43,984 bases of DNA from Cupriavidus numazuensis (GTDB lineage: Bacteria > Pseudomonadota > Gammaproteobacteria > Burkholderiales > Burkholderiaceae), in the NCBI RefSeq assembly GCF_905397435.1, contig NZ_CAJPVI010000067.1, positions 1 through 43,984 of the forward strand. The letters are read 5' to 3'. The first letter of the stretch is position 1. Each line of letters starts with the position of its first letter. The notes under the pieces are model-generated. The model saw nothing but the letters and a program-made list of their open reading frames with translations. It was not told the DNA's origin and ran no database searches. Positions 1 through 8,044 of this stretch are shown one piece after another. Both the position numbers and the translations under genes were made by a program.

Positions 1-63
1 GTGGTCTACCTGAACCCCGAACGGGCCGAGCCGCAAACCACGGAGTACAGGAAAGCAGCATAG
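1..63 (+). CDS. C-terminal end of an unidentified gene (partial)
   Basis: Frame 1 is open from the first base to a TAG at 61-63 and gives about 20 residues ending in EYRKAA. Most third codon positions are G or C, as in the real genes of this window, which is the only support for coding. The fragment is too short to name a family. If real, the gene runs toward repeat copy A, so that A lies between two convergent genes. Confidence 0.4.
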   Translation: MVYLNPERAEPQTTEYRKAA

Positions 64-97
64 CGGCGGACGCGACAACTACCTTGACACACGCCGC

Positions 98-698
98 GAG
101 CGACAAAAAGTAACCAAAAAGCGCGTCGTTGCCGCTGGCCATCAATTCCACGGCGGCAGTCGTTCAAACGGCTTTGGACGCCTGCTACGGTGGTCAGTGG
201 TTCGACCCTGCTACGCCATGTGAGTCAGAACCTGTGCCTCGCGCGGCACGGCTTTTGGACGATCCCCAAGACGGACTCGGGTACAGCGTTCCAACCAGGT
301 CAGGGGTGGGACGCCTTCGGCTGCGCTGCGCGCACGTCGTCGTCTGGGTGCCAGCTCATCAGCGTGGCTGGCGCCCGAGTCCAGATTTCCTTTTTCTGCG
401 CGCATGCAAGCGCGGCATCTTCACCCGGGCCTGGTTTGCCCTGGGCCTGCGTGCTCAGACTAGGGCTCTGCGCATAGCGCAGCCGAAGGCGATCACACGA
501 TATCGCCGGCAGCAGGGTCCACAGACGCTTGCAGGGCTCGTTCAATCAGCGCTGTAATTCTGACCACGGTCGTGCCCCACGCGGCAGGCAGTGTGACTGA
601 CTCTGAAGCCCATACCCGTACAACACCCTCAGCACACTACGATAAAAATTCGCCCCTTTGGGGCAACCAAAACGCGTTTTTGGTTACTTTTGTCGCTC
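98..698 (+). repeat. Repeat copy A, about 600 bp with terminal inverted repeats
   Basis: The outer ends are inverted copies of one sequence: the left end (98-125) starts GAGCGACAAAAAG and the right end (673-698) is its complement with two single-base differences in length. The body matches copy B (12641-13242, opposite strand) and copy C (43604 onward, opposite strand) over nearly all its length. An internal 15-bp perfect inverted repeat (CGCCTTCGGCTGCGC, 312-326 with 477-491) is shared with B. The left end lacks the hairpin and REP-like units found outside B, so it may be truncated there. No transposase is encoded. A 142-codon open frame (129-557) is probably not a gene: between A and C most differences in it are amino-acid changing. 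Confidence 0.85.
643..664 (-). terminator. Intrinsic terminator at the end of repeat copy A
   Basis: Read on the minus strand this is a GCCCC/GGGGC stem with a three-base AAA loop, followed by GAATTTTTATCG. It would stop minus-strand transcripts coming from the glycosyltransferase gene that ends at 834. The same terminator occurs at the equivalent place in copies B and C. Confidence 0.7.
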
Positions 699-712
699 GG
701 ACAAAAGTGACT

Positions 713-830
713 CGCCGGCTACGCCGGCGAAACAGCCGCACTAGCGAAGAGCGATAACCCCCCACGAGAAGCCCCGCCGGCTACGCCGGCGAAACAGCAG
801 CGCCCGCCAAGCACGACAACCCACCCCCAA
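713..830 (+). repeat. Two REP-like palindromic units flanking repeat copy A
   Basis: Two units begin with the palindrome CGCCGGCTACGCCGGCG at 713-729 and 775-791, each followed by GAAACAGC and a less conserved tail ending near AACCC. The spacing is 62 bp. They fill the space between copy A and the glycosyltransferase stop codon at 834. The same units flank copies B and C and always read outward from the 600-bp element. Confidence 0.8.
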
Positions 831-833
831 AAA

Positions 834-1910
834 TCAAACAATCCCCATCACCTCCCTCGCCACCACCCGATAACCCCGCAGGGTATCCTCCAACGTCAGC
901 CCCTCAAGCCCCCGCCGCGCACGCGGCTGAGCAGCAGCCCGCACCAACGCCTCCGCATAGGCGCCAATATCCCCGGTATCCAGCAACTGCACCGACTGAA
1001 AGCCATCGGCAAACCGAAATGCGGGAATAGCACTGGCGACAACCGGCACACCGGTCGCCAGCGCTTCCAGGAACGCTATGCTGTGCGCCTCTGAAGCCGA
1101 CGGCATGGCAAACACGCTGGCCTGCGCCAGTAGCTGCGGGATATCCCCGCGGGGACCGTTGACGCTGACCTGCTCCCCTAACCGCAGTTCACCAACCAGC
1201 GCCTGCACGGATGCGTGATATGACGGGTCTTCGATCACGCCATACAACGCCAACCGCGCCGCAGGCACCACGCGCAGCATCTCGGCAAACGCGCGCACGG
1301 TGTGCAACTGGTTCTTCACCGCCGTATAGCGCCCAAGCTGGACGACCAGCGGGCCATCGGCCACGGTCGCCGCCTCGGCATCCGGTGCAGCCGGCGCAGC
1401 AAAGCGCCGCATATCCACGCCATTCGGAATCAGCCTCAACCCCGGATGGCTCCCCACCGCCGCGCGATAGTCGCTGACATTGCTCTGTGCCACCGCCACC
1501 ACGGCGCTTGCGCGCCGTGACAGCAGCCGCTCTGCAATCCGAAACAAGGGCCGCTCGAAATCGTTGACCGCGGAATGCATGACGTAGACCACCGGTGCCG
1601 GCCAGGGCAGCGCGCGCGCGTAGAACGCCGGGATGGTCGCGTGCGCGAACACGACGTCTGGCCGGAAGCGCCGCAGTACGCCCAGCAGATGCCAGAGCCG
1701 GCCCGGCGCGCGCATGCGCCGCTGCGGGAAATCGCACGACACGCCGGCTCGCTCCAGGTCGGCACGCATTGTTGCGAAGTCGCTGTGAGCCGGCAACAGC
1801 GAAGCGACGCCGACGATGTCGCCCGCTTCCTGCTGCGCCACGGCTAGATCCCTGGCCAGGACTTCGGCACCCGACAGCCGCGGCGCCAGTACAAGATGGA
1901 GTATCCGCAT
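834..1910 (-). CDS. Glycosyltransferase family 4
   Basis: This 358-residue protein is a GT-B glycosyltransferase that would add a sugar from a nucleotide donor to a lipid-linked polysaccharide intermediate at the cytoplasmic membrane face. It opens with MRILHLVLAPRLSGAEV, the usual N-terminal beta strand and Gly-rich loop of GT4. The mid-protein region holds LIPNGVD and a donor-domain start (PLVVQLGRY). Near the C terminus is the E-x7-E motif within ASEAHSIAFLEALATG. The frame is open further upstream, but the ATG at 1910 is preferred: it has GAGGAG 8 bases before it, and the ATG overlaps the flippase stop (TGATG), implying translational coupling. The acceptor and sugar cannot be read from sequence. 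Confidence 0.88.
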   Translation of the reverse strand: MRILHLVLAPRLSGAEVLARDLAVAQQEAGDIVGVASLLPAHSDFATMRADLERAGVSCDFPQRRMRAPGRLWHLLGVLRRFRPDVVFAHATIPAFYARALPWPAPVVYVMHSAVNDFERPLFRIAERLLSRRASAVVAVAQSNVSDYRAAVGSHPGLRLIPNGVDMRRFAAPAAPDAEAATVADGPLVVQLGRYTAVKNQLHTVRAFAEMLRVVPAARLALYGVIEDPSYHASVQALVGELRLGEQVSVNGPRGDIPQLLAQASVFAMPSASEAHSIAFLEALATGVPVVASAIPAFRFADGFQSVQLLDTGDIGAYAEALVRAAAQPRARRGLEGLTLEDTLRGYRVVAREVMGIV

Positions 1911-3160
1911 CACGCTCTCCTCAGCATGCGAAAAAGCATCCACGAAGCCGCGCAGGCGAGCCCGACCGTCATCGACCACGCGATGCCGATCGCACCGTAG
2001 TGCTGCGTGGCAGGGGGCACGGTCACGAGCAGCACGGCGACCTGGATCAGCGACGCCTCCGTGGCCGCGCGTGGCAGGCCCACCGCGCGCAGGTAGGCAA
2101 CCAGCAGCGCGATCAGCGCGCCGATGGCCATGTTGACCGCGAACACACGAAACAGCGGCACGGCGTCGATCCAGCGCGGACCCAGCAGCAGCAGGAAGAG
2201 CGGCTCGGCCACCGAGGCCAGCGTGGCGACGGCGACGGCGAGCAGCACCGCACCGAGCATGAGCAGGCGGCTTGCGAGCCGCAGCGCGGATCCGTCCTGC
2301 TGCCGATGCCGCTCGGCAAAGGTCGGAAAGAGATATTGCGACAGCGCGATGCCGGCGTCGGCGAGCAGCATCTGCGCGAGCTTGGATGACATCTGGTAAG
2401 CGCCGAGCTGCGCGGGGCCGAGCAGCTTGCCCACCATCACCTTGTCGAACTGGTTCAGCAGCAGGTTCACCACGCTGCCAGCCCAGATCCAGCGGCTGAA
2501 GCCCAGGTAGTGGCCGATGCCACTCCAGCGCAGGCGCAGGGGCGGCCGCGGGCCCAGCATCGCCCAGGTCAGCACGCTCTTCAGGGTCTCGCCCGCCAGC
2601 AGGCCGATGATGATGCTGTACGCGCCCGCGCCGGCCAGCGCGCAGGCCAGGCTCACGGCGCAATCGGCGCACGCATTGGCTGCCTCCACGCCCGCGAGCT
2701 GCTGGAAGCCGCGTGCGCGCGTGACCACGTAGTAGGCGGGCGATGCCAGGCCCCGCAGCAGCGGCAGCGCCGCGGCCATCCACAGCAGGGGCACGGCGCC
2801 GTCGAGATGGAACTGCGCCGCAAGGAAGGGGGCCAGCGCTGCCAGCAGCAGTCCCACCAGCGCGCCGCGGCAGGTCAGTGCCGTCCACAGCGCCGACAGT
2901 TCATGCGGCGCGGGCGCCTGGCCGCCCTGCACCACCGCCTGCGGCAGGCCGGTATCGCTGAGCGACTCGGCAATCGCGACCGCCAGCAACGCTACGCCCG
3001 CGACACCCAGCGCCTCCGGCCCGAGCATGCGTCCGACCAGCAGGAACTTGACCGCCACCAGCCCGCGCACCAGCACCTGCTGGAGCAGCACCCAGGCCGC
3101 GGAATGGGCCGGCGGCCACCCGCGCGGCAATGCCGCCATGATCTTCAGCGCCTTGCTCAT
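1910..3160 (-). CDS. Polysaccharide flippase (Wzx/oligosaccharide flippase family)
   Basis: The 416-residue protein is almost entirely hydrophobic, with roughly a dozen predicted membrane spans. It has the features of the MATE-like PST superfamily: an early span followed by an RMLGPEALGVAGVALL-type stretch, and a YQMSSKLAQ-like segment mid-protein. Members move undecaprenyl-linked repeat units across the inner membrane. I chose the ATG at 3160 (MSKALKIM) over a TTG at 3202 because the extra residues are basic and non-conserved in character; the ribosome site is weak (GGGG). The downstream glycosyltransferase overlaps by one base, so the two form an operon. It is divergent from the glycosyltransferase at 3492. 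The substrate is inferred from context only. Confidence 0.85.
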   Translation of the reverse strand: MSKALKIMAALPRGWPPAHSAAWVLLQQVLVRGLVAVKFLLVGRMLGPEALGVAGVALLAVAIAESLSDTGLPQAVVQGGQAPAPHELSALWTALTCRGALVGLLLAALAPFLAAQFHLDGAVPLLWMAAALPLLRGLASPAYYVVTRARGFQQLAGVEAANACADCAVSLACALAGAGAYSIIIGLLAGETLKSVLTWAMLGPRPPLRLRWSGIGHYLGFSRWIWAGSVVNLLLNQFDKVMVGKLLGPAQLGAYQMSSKLAQMLLADAGIALSQYLFPTFAERHRQQDGSALRLASRLLMLGAVLLAVAVATLASVAEPLFLLLLGPRWIDAVPLFRVFAVNMAIGALIALLVAYLRAVGLPRAATEASLIQVAVLLVTVPPATQHYGAIGIAWSMTVGLACAASWMLFRMLRRA

Positions 3161-3393
3161 AGGACCCCGCAGTTTTTTTCGTGTGCGATCCGGTCGCCTC
3201 AACGGCCCACGCCCCGTGCACCGACCGACCGACCATATCGCGCAGCCCGCGTGGCCGGCACGCCATCTTCCTGTCGTTTTCGGTCAGCCGTGCCGGCCGC
3301 GCGACAGCGCTGCGCACCGCATGTGCCCGGCCGCGCGGATCGCTGCAGGCACCAGCTTGCTTTTGGCGGCAGCGGACAGGCGCACGCTGTTAG

Positions 3394-3403
3394 TGTCATG
3401 ACA
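3394..3403. promoter_or_regulatory. Palindrome in the divergent promoter region
   Basis: The 331-base space between the divergent flippase and glycosyltransferase genes (3161-3491) must hold both promoters. The only clear symmetric element I see is the perfect 10-bp palindrome TGTCATGACA, about 90 bases before the plus-strand start. It is a candidate operator; I could not match it to a named regulator. No open frame of gene-like codon use is seen in this gap. Confidence 0.35.
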
Positions 3404-3491
3404 TCGGGCACGCCTGCTCCGGCAGGGCCCGGCGAGCACGAGCCCTTCGGGAAGCGGCTCCCCACAGCACGCAACGACAACCAGGACAGCG

Positions 3492-4703
3492 ATGCCGGCC
3501 TCCAATTCCGCCCCTGCGCTGCTGATCATCGAACCCGACTTCACCGGGCACCGCTGGCGCTATGTCGAATGGGCCATGCAGGCATTCGCCGAAGCCGGCC
3601 ATCGCTGCGTGGTCGTGACCGACAGCGCCAATCACGGCCACCGGCTCGCGCAGGCATTGGCCGCGGGAAACTATCCGGGCTGTAAGCTGCTGCTGGCAAC
3701 CCCGGCGCCCGATGCCGGAAGCGGTGCGGGGCGGCTGTCCTATATCCGCTACTGGCGCGTCTTTCACGATATGTACCAGCAAGCCTGCGCAACGCTGCAG
3801 CCGACCCTGGCCGTCGTGCCTTACGCCGACTATTTCCTGTATGCGCTGCCGGTGCTCGGTTCGCCCTTTGCCGCGACGCCGTGGATCGGCATCACGATGC
3901 GGGCGAGCTTCCACCACGCCAGCGTGGGCGTGCGCGCGCCGCGCCAGCCAGTGGTCAACACTGCGAAAGCGCTGCTGTTTCGCGCGGCGCTGCGCACGGA
4001 TGGCCTGCGCACGCTGCTGTCGATCGACCCCACGCTGCCACAGTGGCATGCCGGCCGCCGCGGCGGCGCCGCGCTCGGCTACCTGGCCGATCCAAGCCCC
4101 GATGCAACCGGCACGGGCAGCACCAGCGCCGACGACGCACGCGCGCGGCTACGACTCGGAAGCGGGCCGCACCTGCTTGTGTACGGCGACGTGAGCGCGC
4201 GCAAGGGCATCCGCGAACTGGTGGGCGCGCTGTCCGGACACCCGCGCGCGCCGACGCTGGTGATTGCCGGTGTGCAGGACGCCGAGACGCGCGACTACCT
4301 GCGCGCGGCCACGTCCGCGCTGGCGCGCGAGCCTGTCGTCCTGGACCGCTTCATCACCGAGACCGAAGAAGCCGACTTGTTCGCGGCCTGCGATGCGGTG
4401 TGGCTCGGCTACAAGGGCCACTACGGCATGAGTGGCGTGCTGGTGCAGGCCTATCGCAGCGGCAAGCCGGTGGTGGCTACCGCGGACGGGCTGATCGGCT
4501 GGTTCTGCAACGGACGCGAACTGGGGCCGGTGCTCGAAGACCTGTCTGCGCCCGCCATTCGCCGGGCGCTGGACCAGCTCTGGCCGCCGCCGTCGCCCGG
4601 CGCACCGTCGGCGCCATCGCCGGGCGTGCCCGGCCGTGCGCACCTGCTGGCGCGCCATACCGTTGGGGAGTTCAAGCGCACCTTGCTCAGCGCCGCCGCA
4701 TGA
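3492..4703 (+). CDS. Glycosyltransferase, GT4-like
   Basis: The 403-residue protein begins after a hydrophilic leader with LLIIEPDFTGHRWRYVEW, a GT-B N-terminal strand and acceptor loop. The second half has a typical donor-domain start (HLLVYGDVSARKGIREL), a VIAGVQD strand, and a C-terminal YGMSGVLVQAYRSGKPVVAT segment. That segment corresponds to the E-x7-E region but lacks the first Glu, so the sugar-binding mode may differ from the 834-1910 enzyme. It is the first gene of the plus-strand run that continues with acyltransferases. The start at 3492 has a modest AGGACAG site. The role as a polysaccharide-assembly transferase is inferred from fold and neighbours. Confidence 0.75.
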   Translation: MPASNSAPALLIIEPDFTGHRWRYVEWAMQAFAEAGHRCVVVTDSANHGHRLAQALAAGNYPGCKLLLATPAPDAGSGAGRLSYIRYWRVFHDMYQQACATLQPTLAVVPYADYFLYALPVLGSPFAATPWIGITMRASFHHASVGVRAPRQPVVNTAKALLFRAALRTDGLRTLLSIDPTLPQWHAGRRGGAALGYLADPSPDATGTGSTSADDARARLRLGSGPHLLVYGDVSARKGIRELVGALSGHPRAPTLVIAGVQDAETRDYLRAATSALAREPVVLDRFITETEEADLFAACDAVWLGYKGHYGMSGVLVQAYRSGKPVVATADGLIGWFCNGRELGPVLEDLSAPAIRRALDQLWPPPSPGAPSAPSPGVPGRAHLLARHTVGEFKRTLLSAAA

Positions 4704-4872
4704 CGCGGCGCCGCCACGGCGCGGCATCCGAGCCTCAGAGAATCCGCGGCATCGCTTCGGTAGCGATGCCGCACTTGTCGCAGTGTCTGCCATTTCCAGC
4801 CTTCGAAGCGCCGCGCAGACGGCGCCACCTGCCTGCAGGGTAGCGGGTCCCTGCGGGTCAGAGGACCGTCAC

Positions 4873-6063
4873 ATGACTCCCAGCCATCAAGACAAGGCGT
4901 CGCCGCCGGGCGAACGCCTGCTTCAGCTCGATTTCCTGCGCGGCATTGCCATCATCGCCGTGATGGGCATCCACTTCTTCACCGTCGACACCGGCAGCAC
5001 CCTGGTGTGGCTGGTGGAATATCCGCTCAAGCATTTCGGGCGCGAAGGCGTGACGCTGTTCTTCACGCTGAGCGGGTTCCTGGTGGGCGGCCTGCTGCTG
5101 CGCGAGTATGCGGGCACCGGGACGATCGATGCGCGCCGCTTCATCGTGCGACGCATGTTCAAGATCTGGCCCGCGTACTACGCGCTGATCCTGTTCCACG
5201 TGGTGATCGGTCGGCACCCGCGCGACACCTTTCTGGTCCAGAACACCTTCCATCTGCAGAACTACCTCGGCTCTTCCATTGCGCAGACCTGGAGCCTCGC
5301 CGTCGAAGAGCACTTCTACCTGTTGCTGCCGCTCGCGCTGCTGGGCGTGGCGCGCGCGCGGCCGTCGCCGCAGACACTGCTCGTGTTGCTGGCCGCGCTG
5401 TGCACGCTGGTGCTGGCCGGCCGCCTGGCGGCCGTCGCGGCCGGCGATCTCGAAGGCGCCTACGTCTATACGCACTATCGCGTCGACAGCCTGCTCTATG
5501 GCGTCATGCTGGCAGTGGTCTATTGGCTGATGCCTGCCACCTACCGCGCGCTGGCCGCGCGGCGCACGTGGCTGGTCGCGGGCGTGGCACTGCTGCTGGC
5601 GTGGCTGCTGTGCCTGCAGCGCACGGTCGCATTGCAGGAAGGCATCGGCTTCACTGTGCAATCGATCGGCTTCTGCGCGCTGATCGTGCTGGTACTTGAG
5701 CATTCCGGCCGGCTGCGCGAGACGCTCGCCTACCGCTCCGTCGCGTGGATCGGTGTCTACTCCTATGGCATCTACCTTTGGCATACCGTCGCACGCGAGC
5801 CGGGGCGCATCGTCATTCGCACCGCGCTCGAGTGGGGCTGGCCGCCATTGCTGATCTGGGCGCTGGCGACCGTGCTGCAGTTCGCGATCGCCATCGTGGC
5901 CGGATACGTAACCACGCGGCTCGTCGAATTTCCGTTCCTGCGCCTGCGCGAAACCGTGATGCCGGCACGCCGGTCCGCATTGCCCGCTGAGGGCATGGCA
6001 ACAGACAGGAATGACCCGCGGCGCATTGGGCCGTCACCGCGGCAACAGGGCGTAGTCGATTGA
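4873..6063 (+). CDS. Membrane acyltransferase (acyltransferase 3 family), first paralog
   Basis: The 396-residue protein belongs to the OafA/YrhL-type acyltransferase 3 family, integral membrane enzymes that O-acylate sugars of surface polysaccharides. Family landmarks are visible: LDFLRGIAIIAVMGIHFF in the first span, REGVTLFFTLSGFLVGG, RRMFKIWPAYY, TWSLAVEEHFYLLLP, and SYGIYLWH near the end. About ten spans are expected. The open frame extends upstream to 4636, but the ATG at 4873 is preceded by AGAGGA and places the LDFLRG motif at the usual distance from the start. A close paralog lies at 6842-8020, with the hexapeptide transferase between them. The 169 bases before it (4704-4872) show nothing else. 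Donor and acceptor are unknown. Confidence 0.9.
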   Translation: MTPSHQDKASPPGERLLQLDFLRGIAIIAVMGIHFFTVDTGSTLVWLVEYPLKHFGREGVTLFFTLSGFLVGGLLLREYAGTGTIDARRFIVRRMFKIWPAYYALILFHVVIGRHPRDTFLVQNTFHLQNYLGSSIAQTWSLAVEEHFYLLLPLALLGVARARPSPQTLLVLLAALCTLVLAGRLAAVAAGDLEGAYVYTHYRVDSLLYGVMLAVVYWLMPATYRALAARRTWLVAGVALLLAWLLCLQRTVALQEGIGFTVQSIGFCALIVLVLEHSGRLRETLAYRSVAWIGVYSYGIYLWHTVAREPGRIVIRTALEWGWPPLLIWALATVLQFAIAIVAGYVTTRLVEFPFLRLRETVMPARRSALPAEGMATDRNDPRRIGPSPRQQGVVD

Positions 6064-6210
6064 CGCCAAAACCTCTGTCCCCGTGGACAAGCGCGCCTGC
6101 CTGTCCCGCCGGGAACGCTGCGGCATTCAATAATTCTTTTACCGAATCGAAAACGGAATGAACGTTGATAACGAACGGGCCTGCGAAGACCAGGCCGGGA
6201 GGAACGGGAC

Positions 6211-6831
6211 ATGGATGCTGAGGCGCTCCGGCCGCCCCGCCACGCGGGCGACGCCGTCATTCCGCTCGACCGCGCGGGCAAGGGCAACTATGTCAGGCGC
6301 CGCAGCCTGGCGGTAGAGGCCCTGTGGTTCGTCGTGGAAGCCACCGTGATCAACAACCGGCTGATGCCCGCCTCCGGCGTTCGGGTCGCCCTGCTGCGGC
6401 TGTTTGGCGCTCGGATCGGACGTGGCTGCCGGATGGTCCATCCGATGCGCGTGAAAGCGCCGTGGAATCTTGAGGTGGGAGATGCCTGCTGGTTCGGCAT
6501 CGATTGCTGGATCTACAACCAGGCGCCGATCCGCATCGGCTCGCACGTCTGCATTTCGCAGGGCACTTTTCTTACCGCCGGCTCGCACGCCGTGGATACC
6601 AATATGGACTTGTCGGTCGCGCCGATCGTGATCGAGGACGGCGCCTGGATCACGGCGAAATGCGTGGTGCAGAAGGGCGTGACGATCGGCCGGTCGGCGG
6701 TGGTCACGCCGCTGTCCGTCGTGCACCGTTCGCTGCCGGCAGGCGGCGTCTACGGCGGGAATCCATGCCGCTTCATCCGCCCGCGCTTTTCAGGCGAACG
6801 TATGCCTTCCTGGCGCGACTGCGGCATGTAA
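6211..6831 (+). CDS. Hexapeptide-repeat acetyltransferase, WcaF-like
   Basis: The 206-residue protein resembles colanic acid acetyltransferase WcaF and other left-handed beta-helix O-acetyltransferases, which use acetyl-CoA to modify sugar hydroxyls. After an N-terminal helix (about 25-70) come hexapeptide turns: IGRGCRMV, LEVGDACWFGIDCWIYNQAPIRIGSHVCISQGTFL. A conserved SHAVDTN segment supplies the likely catalytic His, then IVIEDGAWITAKCVVQKGVTIGRSAVV. It ends with the GNPCRFIR motif typical of the family. The ATG at 6211 has GGGAGGAA upstream. It sits between two acyltransferase 3 paralogs and ends 10 bases before the second. The preceding gap (6064-6210) holds an AT-rich patch that may be a promoter. 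Confidence 0.87.
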   Translation: MDAEALRPPRHAGDAVIPLDRAGKGNYVRRRSLAVEALWFVVEATVINNRLMPASGVRVALLRLFGARIGRGCRMVHPMRVKAPWNLEVGDACWFGIDCWIYNQAPIRIGSHVCISQGTFLTAGSHAVDTNMDLSVAPIVIEDGAWITAKCVVQKGVTIGRSAVVTPLSVVHRSLPAGGVYGGNPCRFIRPRFSGERMPSWRDCGM

Positions 6832-6841
6832 GGAGACCGTC

Positions 6842-8020
6842 ATGGACAACTTCGGCACTTCCGGAAAACGCACGCATCAAGGCTCGACCGCGGGCCGCGC
6901 GATCGAACTCGACTTCGTGCGGGGCCTGGCCATCATCATGGTCATGGGCATGCATTTCCATACCGTCAGCGCGGGCCATCCGGTGCTGGCCTGGATCGAA
7001 TACCCGCTGAAAAACTTCGGCCGCGAAGGCGTCAACCTGTTCTTCACGCTGAGCGGCTTCCTGGTGGGCGGCCTGCTGCTGCGCCAGTATTCGCAGGAGG
7101 GCCGCATCGACGCGGGACGCTTCATCGTGCGGCGCATCTTCAAGATATGGCCCGCCTACTACGCGCTGATCGCCTTCCATGTGCTGGCCGGCCGGCACCC
7201 CACCAGCACGTTCCTGTACCAGAACCTGACGCACCTGCAGAACTACTTCGGCTCATCCATCGCCCAGACCTGGAGCCTGGCCGTCGAGGAGCACTTCTAC
7301 CTGCTGCTACCGGCGCTGCTGATCCTGCTGGCGCGCTGGCGGGCTGGCGCGACCACCATCCTCTGGACGCTGGGCGTGACCTGCGTCGTCGTGCTGGCCG
7401 CGCGCTGCGCCGCCGTTGCCGATGGCAACCTGGAAGCCGCCGCGGCCTACACGCAGTACCGCATCGACAGCCTGCTCGTCGGCGTGATGCTCGCCACGGT
7501 CTACTGGATGCAGCCCGCGTACTACCGTGCACTCGCGCAGCGGCGCGCGCTGCTGGTGGCACTGGTGCTCGGTTTGGTGGTCTGGCTGGTGTGGCTGCAG
7601 CCGATGCCGCGGATGGAAGAGAGCATCGGCTACACGATCCAGGCCATCGGCTTCGCCGCGCTGATCATGCTCGCGCTCGAATACTCGGGCGACCTGCGCC
7701 GCACGATGGTGTACCGCGCGGTGGCATGGATCGGCATCTACTCGTATGGCATCTACCTGTGGCACTCGATCGCACTGGCCCCCGGCGCGCTGTTCATCCA
7801 GAAGGCCACGGGGATGGAATTACCTGTTGTGGTGACATGGGCAGCAGCGCTGGCCGTGCAGTTCATCATCGCGATCGGCGCGGGTTACGTGACCACGCGG
7901 GCGATCGAGTTTCCGTTCCTGCGTCTGCGCGAGGCGTTGTTTCCTGCGCGGCGCAGGCCGCAAGAGGCCGTGCCGCCGGCGCAGCCTAATGAGCTACCAA
8001 ACGAGCGTCCGGCCGCGTGA
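6842..8020 (+). CDS. Membrane acyltransferase (acyltransferase 3 family), second paralog
   Basis: The 392-residue protein has the same landmarks as the 4873-6063 product, in the same order: LDFVRGLAIIMVMGMHFH, REGVNLFFTLSGFLVGG, RRIFKIWPAYY, TWSLAVEEHFYLLLP, SYGIYLWH, and the shared ending EFPFLRLRE. By eye well over half the positions are identical, so this is a gene duplication. The differences cluster in hydrophobic spans in the middle and in the C-terminal tail, as expected if the two act on different donors or acceptors. TAAGGAG precedes the ATG, which lies 10 bases after the hexapeptide transferase gene, so they are co-transcribed. Confidence 0.9.
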   Translation: MDNFGTSGKRTHQGSTAGRAIELDFVRGLAIIMVMGMHFHTVSAGHPVLAWIEYPLKNFGREGVNLFFTLSGFLVGGLLLRQYSQEGRIDAGRFIVRRIFKIWPAYYALIAFHVLAGRHPTSTFLYQNLTHLQNYFGSSIAQTWSLAVEEHFYLLLPALLILLARWRAGATTILWTLGVTCVVVLAARCAAVADGNLEAAAAYTQYRIDSLLVGVMLATVYWMQPAYYRALAQRRALLVALVLGLVVWLVWLQPMPRMEESIGYTIQAIGFAALIMLALEYSGDLRRTMVYRAVAWIGIYSYGIYLWHSIALAPGALFIQKATGMELPVVVTWAAALAVQFIIAIGAGYVTTRAIEFPFLRLREALFPARRRPQEAVPPAQPNELPNERPAA

Positions 8021-8044
8021 GCGGCGGCATGCGAGGAAACAGGC

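Noticed and set aside
84..89. A perfect TTGACA before copy A
   Set aside because: No -10 box lies 16-18 bases downstream; the sequence there is the repeat end, rich in A but without TATAAT.
199..225. T-arm-like sequence (GGTTCGACCC) followed by a CCA in copy A
   Set aside because: The stem does not pair, no D or anticodon arm is present, and the motif is lost in copy B.
129..557. A 142-codon open frame inside repeat copy A
   Set aside because: The frame is broken in copy B, and A versus C differences are mostly amino-acid changing (10 of 13 bases), which does not look like a selected protein.
1911..2888. The N-terminal extension of the glycosyltransferase frame
   Set aside because: It overlaps the flippase gene in another frame and is Ala/Arg-rich shadow sequence; the ATG at 1910 has a ribosome site.
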